From Vallitalea longa (GTDB lineage Bacteria > Bacillota > Clostridia > Lachnospirales > Vallitaleaceae), in NCBI RefSeq assembly GCF_027923465.1, contig NZ_BRLB01000011.1, positions 112,033-176,032 of the forward strand: 64,000 bases of DNA, written 5' to 3'. Made by a program: the position numbers and the translations under genes. The notes under the pieces are model-generated. The model saw only the letters and a program-made list of their open reading frames with translations, was not told the origin of the DNA and ran no database searches. The number at the start of each line of letters is the position of its first letter. Positions within the stretch are counted from its first letter, which is position 1. Shown here in pieces: positions 52,223-61,899 of this stretch.

Positions 52223-53779
52223 CTACTTATCACTATTTCTATATTCTGTTGGATTTTGATTATTATATTTTACGAAAACATGTGAGAAATACGCAGGGTC
52301 ACGAAATCCAACTTCTAGCCCTATTTCATATATCTTCAACTCACTATTTTTCAATAATGATTTAGCTTTTGTTATCCTATATATATTGATTGCATCAGTT
52401 ACTGTAATTCCTGTTAACTTCTTGTACGCTCTACTTAAATAACTGCTGTTAAGAAATAGTGAGTTACTTATGTCTTGTAAAGAAATATTATTTTTATAAT
52501 TATTCTTGATATAGTTGTCTACGTTGGTTACAAGTTGGTTTCTTATATCTTTTTTATCTCTACACACATTTATTGCTATCTCCACTATACGTGTACATAT
52601 TGTAATTAGACTAAACATTGTCTTGGCTGCATTAATGCTCTCATACAGTTTTTTCTCTATTTGATTGAAATCTTGACTTATATCATATTTCACGACATTA
52701 CGCATTATTGAACTACAGATGATTAGTATATCCATTTTACATTGTTCAAAGCTTTTATTAGCTTTAACTAATTGGTCGCCAAGATCTTTTATTTTGACTA
52801 CTGCTTCTTCTCTATCACCTTTTAATGTTATATCACATATTTCTTTGGTGAATTCTTCAATATTAATATTAATCATCTTTTCATCTTTTAACAGTGAATC
52901 ATCATGGATATATAACGCATTTCCCTTAGTGGTTATTCTGGATAATGCCTCATTCGCCTTTTCATACGAATCACTTATTTCACTGAAATCATTAATAATC
53001 TGACTTGTCCCAAGTTTTATATCTAATCTCATGAATTCTTCAACCATAAGAAGAATCTCATTAAAATGTTGTACTACCTTGTTCAATGCAATGTCTTTAT
53101 CTTTGTCTATTAATATTACAATCATGATATGATTATCTTTTATAGGTATTACTTCAGAATCACAATCTTTCATAGTGATGTTCAAAAAGTTTTTTAGCAT
53201 TTTTATAGAAGCATTATTATCTTTTTTTTCATCATAATAATCTATCTCACAAGCATTTATACAATAATTATATTTATTAAGATCATATTTTTCTATATCT
53301 TCAATACTTACATCTTGTGAAAGAGCCGATTTCATTAATAGATGTTGACGATAGTCGTTATAGTCGTTAATTGTTAATTCTATTTTCTTACTTTCTTTCC
53401 TTTTATCATTTATAATAGCCTTAGCCTTATTGACTGCACTTGGTAACTCTTCAATGAATTCATTTTTAATAACAAAATCAACTACATTGTATTTGATGGC
53501 TTTTTGTGCAAAAGTAAAATCCGAATAGGCTGTTAGAATAATTACTTCTATATCATATTTGTTCTCATTGATTTTCTTACATAACTCCAAACCATCAATG
53601 ACAGGCATTTTGATATCTGTCACAACAACATCAACTTCATTTTTTGCTATATAATCAAGAGCTTCTTTACCATTTCTGCAATCTATTACAACTTCACAAT
53701 CTAACTCGTCCCAATCAATGAGATGTCTTATACCATTTCTAATATTACGTTCATCATCAACAAGCATTATTTTATACAT
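52223..53779 (-). CDS. AraC-type response regulator (YesN-like)
   Basis: A 518-residue response regulator. The receiver domain (residues 1 to about 120) has the acidic pair in VDDE, the phosphoacceptor Asp55 in VVTDIKMP, and TAYSDF. A long helical middle part follows, and the last 100 residues have two AraC helix-turn-helix units (SLQDISNSLFLNSSYLSRAY and KIYEIGLEVGFRDPAYFSHV), ending in NQNPTEYRN. It pairs with the histidine kinase whose gene overlaps it by 8 bases, and likely activates the sugar ABC operon that follows. Confidence 0.92.
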   Translation of the reverse strand: MYKIMLVDDERNIRNGIRHLIDWDELDCEVVIDCRNGKEALDYIAKNEVDVVVTDIKMPVIDGLELCKKINENKYDIEVIILTAYSDFTFAQKAIKYNVVDFVIKNEFIEELPSAVNKAKAIINDKRKESKKIELTINDYNDYRQHLLMKSALSQDVSIEDIEKYDLNKYNYCINACEIDYYDEKKDNNASIKMLKNFLNITMKDCDSEVIPIKDNHIMIVILIDKDKDIALNKVVQHFNEILLMVEEFMRLDIKLGTSQIINDFSEISDSYEKANEALSRITTKGNALYIHDDSLLKDEKMININIEEFTKEICDITLKGDREEAVVKIKDLGDQLVKANKSFEQCKMDILIICSSIMRNVVKYDISQDFNQIEKKLYESINAAKTMFSLITICTRIVEIAINVCRDKKDIRNQLVTNVDNYIKNNYKNNISLQDISNSLFLNSSYLSRAYKKLTGITVTDAINIYRITKAKSLLKNSELKIYEIGLEVGFRDPAYFSHVFVKYNNQNPTEYRNSDK

Positions 53780-55565
53780 TTTCTGCTCTCCCTTTATTCT
53801 TCGGTATTATTATTTCAATGGTCGTACCAACATTTTTTTCGCTGTAAATGTTTAGTCCATAATCAGGTCCATATATCAACTTTAATCTATGATCTGTATT
53901 TTTTAATCCCATTTTTTCACGTTCAACTTTTCTATCTGTAATATCATTATTTTTAGCTTGCATTATTTCTTCAACGTTAAAACCTATTCCATTATCCATT
54001 ACCTTAATATATACCTTTTGATTTTCACTCTTTATATCAACTGTAACCACAGCTTGGTTATCAGTTTTTTCAACACCATGAACAATAGCATTTTCAACAA
54101 TAGGCTCAATAACTAATCTTGGAATTTTACATGTTTTTATATCTTCTTCATCTATATTAATAGTATAAGTCAATCTATCTTCATATCTCATTTTTTGTAA
54201 TGACAGATAGTATTCTACATATTTCAGTTCTTCTTCTATAGTAATAATAGAACGTTTATCTCCATAAATTCCAGCTCTCAAAAGAGCTGATAATGATGCT
54301 ATCATCTGATATACCGTTTCATCTTTACACATTTTTGCTTTAATCTGAATAGTAAGCAATATATTAAACAAGAAATGTGGGTTCATTTGATATTGTAAAA
54401 ATTTGATTTCCATTTCATTAAGCAATAATTTTGACTCATATGTTGTTTTCAAGAGTGTCTGTATTTCAGATGTCATAGAATTAAATGTATTCACAAGGGT
54501 ATCTAGTTTATCATCATCATATTTAGTCATTCGGTAATCATAGTCTTTTTCTCTTACCTTATTCATTGCAGTTGTGAAATCTTTGATGAATACAGTAGTT
54601 CTCATAGATATTATAATAACAAATACAATAGATACAATTGCCAGTATTATTGCAATTATTATAAATGAATTCATCCCATTAACGGTCTGTTTGATCAAAT
54701 TCATTTTAGGTAACATATATATAAGTCGGAAACCATTCTCTTTAATTTCTCTAGACACAGTTACATATTTATTATTGTCATAATTAATTTCATCCATCTT
54801 ATGGTAATCAATATTGTTAGTGATATCATCTGATATTTTTTTACCTAGTAAAGATTTATCATTAGAGGAATATATAATGCCATCTTCATCTATAATATAT
54901 GCTAATGCACCGTCATAACTTAATAGACCGTTGTATTTATTCTTAAGATATCTTTCATTTATAGCGGCAATAATTATCAAACTATCGTCAGTCGTAAAAT
55001 CAGATTTTACTTTTCTAGTATAATACATGGTATTATTATTAGGTGATGGTGGTATGTAATTTATATATTCCCCTGTATCACCTACAATTAATTCATTTAT
55101 TCTTCTTGAATCATCTGTTATTTTCTTAGTACTTACTTGTTTCGTGTAAGTATAGCCAAGCAAACTACTATTTTCATACACTGTAACATATGCAAAAGAA
55201 TTCATTTCCCATACATTGTTATATGTTAATATATTTTGGAATTGTTTATTAAGATTCTGTACGTTAAGATAATATCTTTCATTTTCTTTATCAAAATAAC
55301 TATCATCTTTAATCCATTCTTGTACAGCATCACTCGCAGATAGAGCAATAGTTGTATTAGTAATTATACTAAAAGATTGGTTTAGATTTTCACTATTGGC
55401 ATCAATCATTAAATTCATATTTTTATAGGTGTTCTTCATGATATTGTTGTACATATTATAAGTAGCATATGTCCCGAATACTAATATTAAGAGCAACATT
55501 ATTGTAATAAACATCAAAACTATACGCCCTCTAACAGATAGTCCTCTAGTTCGCATCAATCTCAT
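53772..55565 (-). CDS. Sensor histidine kinase (YesM-like)
   Basis: A membrane kinase of 597 residues from the ATG at 55565, which has AAGGTG at a good distance; an ATG at 55586 is possible. A membrane helix near the N-terminus and one near residue 290 enclose a Cache-type sensor domain. A HAMP-like linker is followed by the His_kinase motif QYQMNPHFLFN, whose His is the phosphorylation site, and the ATP-binding part with PRLVIEPIVENAIVHG and DNGIGF. The stop overlaps the response regulator start, so the two are translationally coupled. The extracellular ligand is probably the sugar carried by the neighbouring ABC transporter. Confidence 0.92.
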   Translation of the reverse strand: MRLMRTRGLSVRGRIVLMFITIMLLLILVFGTYATYNMYNNIMKNTYKNMNLMIDANSENLNQSFSIITNTTIALSASDAVQEWIKDDSYFDKENERYYLNVQNLNKQFQNILTYNNVWEMNSFAYVTVYENSSLLGYTYTKQVSTKKITDDSRRINELIVGDTGEYINYIPPSPNNNTMYYTRKVKSDFTTDDSLIIIAAINERYLKNKYNGLLSYDGALAYIIDEDGIIYSSNDKSLLGKKISDDITNNIDYHKMDEINYDNNKYVTVSREIKENGFRLIYMLPKMNLIKQTVNGMNSFIIIAIILAIVSIVFVIIISMRTTVFIKDFTTAMNKVREKDYDYRMTKYDDDKLDTLVNTFNSMTSEIQTLLKTTYESKLLLNEMEIKFLQYQMNPHFLFNILLTIQIKAKMCKDETVYQMIASLSALLRAGIYGDKRSIITIEEELKYVEYYLSLQKMRYEDRLTYTINIDEEDIKTCKIPRLVIEPIVENAIVHGVEKTDNQAVVTVDIKSENQKVYIKVMDNGIGFNVEEIMQAKNNDITDRKVEREKMGLKNTDHRLKLIYGPDYGLNIYSEKNVGTTIEIIIPKNKGRAENV

Positions 55566-55766
55566 AAATCCACACACCTTATGCATAATTTTAGAATTAA
55601 TAAATATATTTTTTCAATCATAATTAGAGTTTTGACAATTAAACTCTTATAACATTTTATAATTATACTATTTTATGTGCAATACATCAATTTATTATTA
55701 TAATAATATATAAAAATGCATATAAATATTTATTTTATTGAAACTATAAGACTTATTTTGGTAATA

Positions 55767-56651
55767 TTAATTTAATAAATATTGTATTATTTTACTATTG
55801 ATTTTTTGTGGCTGTTCATGATTAATTCCATGTCCAGCACCTCCTATAGTTTCATAATTAAATCCACCTTCATTTAAAATACATGTAAATGCTTTTTTAT
55901 CTTCTAATCTATATTCGCCAATTAAAAAATTAAGCTTATCCTTTACCTGCCTACCCTTATGTTTATCATATTTTTCTAACTTATGTATAAACATAGCCTT
56001 TTGGTTATGTTTTCTCATTAACATAATCATATGCTCTACTACCTCTGGACATTGTTCAAAAAAGTTAGATTCCGGTGAAGTCAATTTCTTCATGATACTA
56101 ATTAAATTATTTCTATTTGGAACTAATATTTGAGGAAAAAGTAGAAAAATAGTTTTCAACATAGATATCATAGGATTACCAGTTACCATTCCACCCTCTA
56201 AACATATTACTTTATTTACTTTTTCTTTTTCATGTGTCAGATAATTATATGCCATATATGCCCCGTTGGAAATACCAACTATATTAAAATTATTAATTTG
56301 CAACTGTTGTACGATTTCATTTATCCACTCTACTTGATTAAATTTATTCTTAACGAAATTCTCGTTTGGAATACTTTTTCCTGGTCCACCAATCGTATCT
56401 ACAGCTATACAATAAAAATGTTTAGCTAATTCTTTTATATTCAATATCCACATTACCGCAGAGTTATCACCAACTCCATGAAACATTAATAGGGGTGGAT
56501 TTGCCTTATTCCCCGATTTAATACAATGCGTTATACCATATCGAGTTTGTAAATTAACTTCTTCAATATCAGTATCCCATAATTCAAGTAAATTATCATA
56601 TGATTTCAAAACCTGTTCTCTACCCTTTTGATTTTTAAATACTTTAACCAT
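55767..56651 (-). CDS. Alpha/beta hydrolase
   Basis: A 294-residue protein with the oxyanion phrase LMFHGVGDNS (near residue 55), the nucleophile elbow VGISNGAYM (Ser near residue 128) and a late His in GGAGHGINHE, which complete a Ser-Asp-His triad. It has no signal peptide. The N-terminal part (VNLQTRYGITHCIKSG) fits the small esterase/lyase group. Substrate unknown. Start supported by AAAAGGAGAA. It stands alone. Confidence 0.85.
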   Translation of the reverse strand: MVKVFKNQKGREQVLKSYDNLLELWDTDIEEVNLQTRYGITHCIKSGNKANPPLLMFHGVGDNSAVMWILNIKELAKHFYCIAVDTIGGPGKSIPNENFVKNKFNQVEWINEIVQQLQINNFNIVGISNGAYMAYNYLTHEKEKVNKVICLEGGMVTGNPMISMLKTIFLLFPQILVPNRNNLISIMKKLTSPESNFFEQCPEVVEHMIMLMRKHNQKAMFIHKLEKYDKHKGRQVKDKLNFLIGEYRLEDKKAFTCILNEGGFNYETIGGAGHGINHEQPQKINSKIIQYLLN

Positions 56652-56883
56652 ACCTATTCTCCTTTTATAATCAGTATTTTTTATTTTATATTAATCAAAA
56701 CGTTCCCCATAACAATAGATATTACCCAATCAAAATATTTTAATAACTCATTCATATTCTATTTTATATCAATAACTGATTTATTTAAATATATAGTTCA
56801 AGAAAATATGAAACTGCTACAAATATTATAAATAATTCATTATATATAATATCTATTGTCATGTGATGAAATAGGATATTGTA

Positions 56884-58419
56884 TTAAGTTATAATCTCAT
56901 AAGGTCTCATCATCTCATGGTCTTCATGCTCCAATATATGACAATGCCAAGGATACAAACCCGAATAGGGAACGAATCTCATTATTATCCTTGTAATCTC
57001 ACCAGGATTGGCTCTTACTGTATCTTTCCAACCTCTTTCATTGAGATCAGGTAGTACTGCCGGTCCAGTAGTTTTAATCTCTCCTGTTTCATTATAATAA
57101 TCAACATCAAAAGGCTGTCTATCCAGTATCTGAAAATTGACTAGATGGATATGTATGGGATGAGTAGAATTAGCCAGATTAATTAAAGTCCATACTTCAA
57201 TGCTACCTAAAAGTGGCTTAATCGTAATAGGGTCATCCCATCTTTTATCATCCAGTAGCAGAAAAGCTCTTCCATATCTATCTGTTTCCCTGACTAGGGT
57301 AAGATTTCTTTCTAATCTTGCATCCCTTGCTTGCAAAGGTATTATTGTATTTAATTTGAATGGAATAATACTATAATCATAGCATGATAAATTCTTGGAA
57401 ACCCTGAATTGCATAATATTACCTTCAGTATCTACATCAACTGGATTGCCTCTAGGGTAAGGTGATGGAGCGTTATTGGTTAATACTATATTCTCACCTA
57501 TATGCTCAGAAAAATCTATTATCATATCTACTCTCTCTCCTGGAGCTATCAATATTTCATTGATTACTACTGGTGATTCTAGGAATCCGCCATCAGTACC
57601 AATCTGATAGAATGGCTGATTAGAAGATAGTCTAATACTATAGAATCTTGAATTGGAACCATTAACAACACGAAATCTATATTTTCTTGGCTCTACATCT
57701 AGATATGGCCAGACTTTTCCATTGACAAGTATGGTATCTCCAAAAAAATCAGGTACTACAGAAGGACATACACCTGGTACAGGAGGTTCTGGTCCACATG
57801 GATAATATAGGGAGCCATCCTCATTGAATGATCTGTCTTGAATCAATAATGTGATCTCATATTTGCCTTTTGGAAGATTCAAATACTTTTCTTCAGGATC
57901 ACGGATAACATACGCACCAGCTAATCCTGCATATACATTAAGACGTGTAATCCCTATTGCATGAGAATGGTACCATAGGGTTGTACTTCTCTGCATATTG
58001 GGATAATCATATATTTTTCTAGTAAAATCTGGACCTACTATCTTATAACCATTGGTAAACCATGCATCTGGATATCCATCACTCTCTGGTTGGACTACTC
58101 CTCCGTGAAGATGTATGACTGTCCTTACTCTTGGTTTATTTGGCTCCGCACCATGTATGGTAGTATCTACTGGCAGCAGATGTCTTTTTGGGAGTTCGTT
58201 TATCCACTGAACTTTGATTAACTGATTCCTATGAGCTTCAATGGTTGGACCTGGATAGTTACCTTCCAATCCCCATACTGTAGTTTCTGGAAAATCTCTA
58301 TGAAGTTTTTGTTTGAACTGTTGCAGCCTGATTTGATAATAGGAAACTCCATCCATTCTACCTACAGGTTTTACAATTGGTATAATGGGTAATTCATCAA
58401 CAAACTTAGATAAATTCAT
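56884..58419 (-). CDS. cotA: CotA-like multicopper oxidase (laccase)
   Basis: A 511-residue protein with every copper-binding block: HLHGG (residues 103-107), WYHSH (149-153), HPIHIHL (near 420), and HCHILEHEDHEM (492-503) with the Cys for the type 1 site. The layout, with a leading proline-rich VKPVG region and no signal peptide, matches the CotA/bilirubin oxidase group, which occurs in spore coats and oxidises phenols and bilirubin using O2. The ATG at 58419 is chosen because an upstream TTG at 58434 lies inside the GAGGG site. O2-dependent enzymes of this kind are unexpected in a strict anaerobe. Confidence 0.93.
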   Translation of the reverse strand: MNLSKFVDELPIIPIVKPVGRMDGVSYYQIRLQQFKQKLHRDFPETTVWGLEGNYPGPTIEAHRNQLIKVQWINELPKRHLLPVDTTIHGAEPNKPRVRTVIHLHGGVVQPESDGYPDAWFTNGYKIVGPDFTRKIYDYPNMQRSTTLWYHSHAIGITRLNVYAGLAGAYVIRDPEEKYLNLPKGKYEITLLIQDRSFNEDGSLYYPCGPEPPVPGVCPSVVPDFFGDTILVNGKVWPYLDVEPRKYRFRVVNGSNSRFYSIRLSSNQPFYQIGTDGGFLESPVVINEILIAPGERVDMIIDFSEHIGENIVLTNNAPSPYPRGNPVDVDTEGNIMQFRVSKNLSCYDYSIIPFKLNTIIPLQARDARLERNLTLVRETDRYGRAFLLLDDKRWDDPITIKPLLGSIEVWTLINLANSTHPIHIHLVNFQILDRQPFDVDYYNETGEIKTTGPAVLPDLNERGWKDTVRANPGEITRIIMRFVPYSGLYPWHCHILEHEDHEMMRPYEIIT

Positions 58420-58733
58420 TATAATAACCCTCAAATAATGTTTTCATAACATTTTATGTGATAATATTTTATACTATGAACAGTAAATGTATTGAACGTT
58501 ATATAATATAATCTTATGTAATAACTCTATTTTTACAATGTATAATATACTGCAGTCAGATTTCATTATATTTTTTTTACCGTAAAAAATACAATTTTAT
58601 TATTTCAAAATAATTAGCACCCCTTAGAAACCGATTTCTAATGGGGTGCTATATATAATATATCCCTCACATATTACATTATTCCATTTTTAATAATTTT
58701 CATTCATGAATTTAAAAAACATCCTATTCAATG
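58420..58733. other. Intergenic stretch between oxidase and lipoprotein genes
   Basis: A 314-bp A/T-rich gap. It contains the terminator at 58616-58650 and must hold the oxidase promoter in its left half; I could not identify a convincing -35/-10 pair. Confidence 0.5.
58616..58650 (-). terminator. Terminator of the BlaI-M56-lipoprotein operon
   Basis: AGCACCCC (58616-58623) with GGGGTGCT (58643-58650), extended by AGAAA/TTTCT. T-rich sequence follows on the minus strand. It stands downstream of the lipoprotein gene ending at 58734. Confidence 0.8.
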
Positions 58734-60263
58734 TTAATCAATACAGGACTTCCTGTAATCCGTTTTTATCTCAGTTATCTGTTTTCCATTGTTTAATGGT
58801 ATAACACAGTCCCAGTATGGATTGTTTTTATATCTATCATATGTTTTCCGCCATTCAATGTTGTAATTACTGTCATATTTCATCATTACCAGTTCTGTAT
58901 CATACCATATACATGATACATATATTGGCTGTGGTACTGTTTTTATCTGCCTCCTGCTCTTTACGATAAAACCTCCATCATCTGTAGGTATTATCTCATC
59001 AGGAACCAAATTAATATCATGAATGACTTTTTTTACTTTACCTGTATCATCAAATATTCTTAGAGAACTAATATATTGATTACCTTCTCCAATAACTATA
59101 TCACCATTTTGTAATATCATAAGCGAATTGAACTTATCCACCATTTGGTCATATGTCTGAGTTATCAGCTTACTTGCATTACCTTTATCATCAATTGTTA
59201 TTAGAGATTGGCTATGTTGTCTATTACGGTTATTTTGGGTTACAATCATATATACCATACCGTTGTTGATTGAAAATCTATTATTAGTAGTATACTTTCC
59301 TCCAACAAGTCTATATATCCATTTAATTTCTAGATTTTTTTCATCTATACATGCTATGAAATCATTATTCCATTTGTCTATTATATCAACTGCAAAGGGA
59401 CCGTCATTTGAAAAGGAGATGGCTTCAATTATTATTCCTAGTTTTTTGTCATATCCAACTATATCTACATGTTCGTCATTACTTCCTCCAAAACTTTTCT
59501 GTTCTATCATATTCCCTTCAGCATCTAATTTAGTTATGACTATATCATTGTTTAATTCCTCTTTCAATCCTTTATCTATATCATCATATTCCTTACCATC
59601 TTTTGCTTTCCATTCTCCTATAATCAATATTTCTTCTGAATCCGATAATAATATGTTGGCAAGCATATCTCTATTAGAATTACTATATTCTTTTGTCCAC
59701 TCTTCCTCTCCATCTTTATTACACTTAATTAAATAGCAATTATCATTAATCAATCTTCCCTCATTCCAATCTTGATAAGAATCAATATGAAATATAAAGC
59801 TGTCATCATCAAATGTCAATACTTGACCTATCTTTCCTACATGGGTTTTATAGTCATAATGCTTCTTCCATGACAATTTACCATTTTCATTGAATCTATA
59901 TACCATAGGTGATAAATAATCTTCTAATGCATTTTCGTCTTCATATTCCTCTAGAGAAACACATATATACCCGTCAGAAACTTTTTTTAATATAAAATCA
60001 CCATCTTTTGGATAATACTCCAAGTCTATCTCAGGTACATTATCTTCATTCAAATTTTCTAATTCGACGTAGCCAATATCAATATCGACACTATTATAGA
60101 TATCATCAATATCAATAACAATTTCTTTTGGAGTTTCCTCAACTTCTTCACACTCTATCTTTTTTTCTGTATCTTGGACCTCACCTGCTACAATATCTTT
60201 TTTACAAGATGTGATCAATACTAATATCATAATCACATACACTAATATCTTATTTAATTTCAT
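58734..60263 (-). CDS. Large lipoprotein, beta-propeller-like
   Basis: From the ATG at 60263 the product has 509 residues, a lipoprotein signal ending ITSC (Cys20) and an acidic linker. The main part is made of repeated beta units with Asp turns (YLIKCNKDGEEEWTKEY, VITKLDAEGNMIEQKSFGGS, LVMMKYDSNYNIEWRKTY), the pattern of PQQ-like or Kelch-like propellers. It is the third gene of the BlaI-M56 operon, 14 bp after M56. In other species this position holds a beta-lactamase; here it holds a surface lipoprotein, perhaps the sensor or the target of the peptidase. An upstream in-frame start inside the M56 gene is rejected. Confidence 0.72.
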   Translation of the reverse strand: MKLNKILVYVIMILVLITSCKKDIVAGEVQDTEKKIECEEVEETPKEIVIDIDDIYNSVDIDIGYVELENLNEDNVPEIDLEYYPKDGDFILKKVSDGYICVSLEEYEDENALEDYLSPMVYRFNENGKLSWKKHYDYKTHVGKIGQVLTFDDDSFIFHIDSYQDWNEGRLINDNCYLIKCNKDGEEEWTKEYSNSNRDMLANILLSDSEEILIIGEWKAKDGKEYDDIDKGLKEELNNDIVITKLDAEGNMIEQKSFGGSNDEHVDIVGYDKKLGIIIEAISFSNDGPFAVDIIDKWNNDFIACIDEKNLEIKWIYRLVGGKYTTNNRFSINNGMVYMIVTQNNRNRQHSQSLITIDDKGNASKLITQTYDQMVDKFNSLMILQNGDIVIGEGNQYISSLRIFDDTGKVKKVIHDINLVPDEIIPTDDGGFIVKSRRQIKTVPQPIYVSCIWYDTELVMMKYDSNYNIEWRKTYDRYKNNPYWDCVIPLNNGKQITEIKTDYRKSCID

Positions 60264-60277
60264 TATATCTCCCCTCT

Positions 60278-61264
60278 TCACACTATAGGATTGGTAATCA
60301 ACAATATGGTGATAATCATACATAAAACAGAAGTCAATATAATCATTATAGTGGATAGTTTTCTATAATTAATGATATTCATCAATCTCTGTTTGACTAT
60401 CGTATTCCCCATTGCAGGGAATAATGTTCTTTGGTCATCTGCTAATTTCACTAAGGATAATGCATAATCCTTTCTCCTATCATATGGAATGTTTCTAAGA
60501 ACTTTCAAATCACATGCACTTTCCATATCTTGCCCTGAGAAATACAGAAATAGCCATGCAAAAGGATTAAACCAATGAATACATACTGCCAATATTGATA
60601 GGAGCCTCCATATATTATCTTTTCTTTTGATATGTGACAATTCGTGCAACAAAACATAATCCAACATATCTGAATTAATGCCATGTGGAACTATTATTCT
60701 AGTACCTGACACACCTATGACTATTGGTGTGTTTACATGAACGGATTCATATACTTCTACTTTTCTTTTGATCTTAAGCTGTTTCTTATACTTATATAAA
60801 ATATTCATATCATAATTTAGTTTAACAGCTCTATTAAGGTCCTTCATAGTTATTATATAAATAGTGATCAATGTAATTAGAAATATGCAAGTAACTATTA
60901 ACCATACGCTACTAGCTATATTTATTACTTTTTCAATCCTATCACTCTTATACACTATAGGATTATAGTTTTCTGCTAGTTGAATGGAATTAATTGCACT
61001 ATAATAAATATCAGGAGTTTCATTTTCCAATAAATCAACTTCTACAACTTTAGTCAATTTAGGATCGATTAGATTGATGAAACTATATCTACTGGATATA
61101 GATATTGGTATTAGAAGACGAAACAATACAATACACCATAGTAAATAAATAAGAGTCTTACTGATATACTTCCCGACAAGAACTCTAATAAACAGCAAAA
61201 TAATCACTATAGTGGCTGCTGTTATACTCATATTTAAAATAAAGTAAAATATTTCATTTAGCAT
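60278..61264 (-). CDS. M56 family metallopeptidase (BlaR1-like, without sensor domain)
   Basis: A 328-residue membrane protease with about four to five predicted helices and a zinc site HELSH in LLHELSHIKRKD (near residue 205), with the third ligand probably Glu in SACDLK's neighbourhood (MESACD). This is the M56 unit of BlaR1/MecR1. Its ending is another helix (IMIILTSVLCMIITILLI), with no penicillin-binding sensor domain after it, so it must take its signal from elsewhere. It is encoded 12 bp after the BlaI-like repressor, which it probably cleaves. Confidence 0.85.
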   Translation of the reverse strand: MLNEIFYFILNMSITAATIVIILLFIRVLVGKYISKTLIYLLWCIVLFRLLIPISISSRYSFINLIDPKLTKVVEVDLLENETPDIYYSAINSIQLAENYNPIVYKSDRIEKVINIASSVWLIVTCIFLITLITIYIITMKDLNRAVKLNYDMNILYKYKKQLKIKRKVEVYESVHVNTPIVIGVSGTRIIVPHGINSDMLDYVLLHELSHIKRKDNIWRLLSILAVCIHWFNPFAWLFLYFSGQDMESACDLKVLRNIPYDRRKDYALSLVKLADDQRTLFPAMGNTIVKQRLMNIINYRKLSTIMIILTSVLCMIITILLITNPIV

Positions 61265-61276
61265 AATTACCCCCTC

Positions 61277-61639
61277 TTACAGCTCTTTACCTATAATATC
61301 TTTGAGCTCTTCTATTTCCTCTTTTGACAGGTTCTCTTTCTTAAGGAAGGAAGTAAAAAAAGTTTTTACAGATCCATTATATAATTTATCTATGAGTTTT
61401 CTAGTTTCATCTAGTTGTACTTGTTCTCTTGTTATAAGAGGTTTACATACGAAGTTTGGTTCTATACGTTCTATTGCTCCTTTTTTGATGAGTTTCTTCA
61501 AAACCGTATATGTCGTGTTTTTATTCCATCCTATGATATCTGCCGCAATGAGACTTATATTTTTGGCAGTAGTAGAATCTTGTTGCCATATTAATTCCAT
61601 TAATCTCAATTCTGAGTCAAATAACTTTATTTGTTCCAC
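61277..61639 (-). CDS. BlaI/MecI/CopY family repressor
   Basis: A 120-residue winged-helix repressor. FDSELRLMELIWQQDSTTAK (residues about 6-25) and the recognition phrase NKNTTYTVLKKLIKKGAI are characteristic. The usual start of the family (x-DSELxLMxLIW near residue 10) fits the GTG at 61639 with GGAG eight bases upstream; a GTG at 61648 lies inside the ribosome binding site. BlaI dimers bind palindromes in their own promoter; a fine one lies directly upstream. Confidence 0.87.
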   Translation of the reverse strand: MEQIKLFDSELRLMELIWQQDSTTAKNISLIAADIIGWNKNTTYTVLKKLIKKGAIERIEPNFVCKPLITREQVQLDETRKLIDKLYNGSVKTFFTSFLKKENLSKEEIEELKDIIGKEL

Positions 61640-61647
61640 ATAAATCA

Positions 61648-61706
61648 CTCCAGACTATTATAATAGTTTGTAATTACATACTACTATAATAGTCTGGAGT
61701 TGTCAA
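61648..61706 (-). promoter_or_regulatory. Promoter and double palindromic operator of the blaI operon
   Basis: Minus-strand TTGACA (61701-61706), 17-base spacer and TAGTAT (61678-61683). Two 20-base segments, 61648-61667 (starts CTCCAGACTATTATA) and 61680-61699, are inverted copies of each other at 19 of 20 positions. Each half also contains a small palindrome of the type ACTATTATAGT. One half covers the promoter spacer and the other the region just after the transcription start, so bound repressor would block initiation. Confidence 0.82.
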
Positions 61707-61726
61707 TGATTATTTATATATATATT

Positions 61727-61795
61727 AAAGGGATCATATACATTATGGCTATAAGCTTATGTAAGATACTATTATAAATGTATTTTGATCCCCTT
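61727..61795 (-). terminator. Long imperfect hairpin between kdgK and the blaI operon
   Basis: AAGGGATCATATACATT (61727-61743 region) pairs with AATGTATTTTGATCCCCTT (61777-61795) around a 33-base loop. It lies downstream of the kinase gene and may end its transcript. Confidence 0.55.
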
Positions 61796-61899
61796 AATTT
61801 CTATTATTAACTTTTATAAAAAGATAATAGCAAATTATTACATCTACATCAAAAAAATATAAGTAGACACATAATTAACTCAATTATATATTGAAAAAT

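Noticed and set aside
60278..61264. Full BlaR1 with penicillin sensor
   Set aside because: The frame stops right after the last membrane helix, and no penicillin-binding SxxK domain is encoded downstream.
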